A stretch of DNA of 5,916 nucleotides from an uncultured Flavobacteriia bacterium (GTDB lineage Bacteria; Bacteroidota; Bacteroidia; Flavobacteriales; Flavobacteriaceae), in the NCBI GenBank assembly GCA_946482495.1, contig CAMLRV010000150.1:1-5916 (forward strand). Direction: 5' to 3'. The notes under the pieces are model-generated. The model worked only from the letters and a program-made list of their open reading frames with translations, was not told the DNA's origin and did no database searches. Positions within the stretch are counted from its first letter, which is position 1. Each line of letters opens with the position of its first letter. Positions 5,897 through 5,916 of this stretch are shown here, piece by piece. The translations under genes and the position numbers were made by a program.

Positions 5897-5916
5897 CACT
5901 TTTTCAATAACCCTTG

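Noticed and set aside
1..5916. A previously undescribed defence or mobile system in this window
   Set aside because: Every complete gene belongs to a known family and the arrangement is that of a housekeeping locus; no integrase, transposase, toxin, CRISPR repeat or long non-coding RNA structure is seen.

Overview
The window looks like an ordinary chromosomal segment of a low-GC member of the Bacteroidetes, most likely Flavobacteriaceae and close to Flavobacterium. Four things point there: AT-rich codon use, the ribosomal gene order rpsF-rpsR-rplI without ssb, promoters matching the Bacteroidetes TTTG / TANNTTTG pattern instead of -35/-10 boxes, and weak use of Shine-Dalgarno sites. The protein sequences also have a flavobacterial look. 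All assignments come from reading motifs; no database search was run.

Layout from left to right. Positions 1-247 hold the N-terminal part of a small protein on the minus strand, cut by the window edge. A strong hairpin terminator at 276-305 separates it from the ribosomal protein operon rpsF-rpsR-rplI (1465 down to 327), which is transcribed leftward from a clear Bacteroidetes promoter at about 1490-1520. Divergent from it, on the plus strand, is a LytTR-type response regulator (1644-2342) with no histidine kinase beside it. Its stop codon overlaps the stop codon of priA, which comes from the right on the minus strand (4780-2339). The regulator's likely terminator lies inside the 3' end of priA. 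Further right is gpsA (5869-4874), also on the minus strand, with a -7 promoter element just upstream of its start. The 93-bp gap between gpsA and priA holds a heptanucleotide tandem repeat abutting the priA start and a small inverted repeat.

The genes are mostly housekeeping: ribosome small and large subunit proteins, the primosomal helicase that restarts stalled forks, and glycerol-3-phosphate synthesis for phospholipids. The LytTR regulator is the only regulatory gene. I see no mobile element, CRISPR array, tRNA, rRNA or defence system, and no convincing novel system. The points most worth a second look are the terminator embedded in priA, the heptad repeat serving as the priA translation-initiation region, and the orphan regulator facing the ribosomal operon. 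There is no gene-free stretch longer than 300 bases; the longest is the 178-bp divergent region at 1466-1643.
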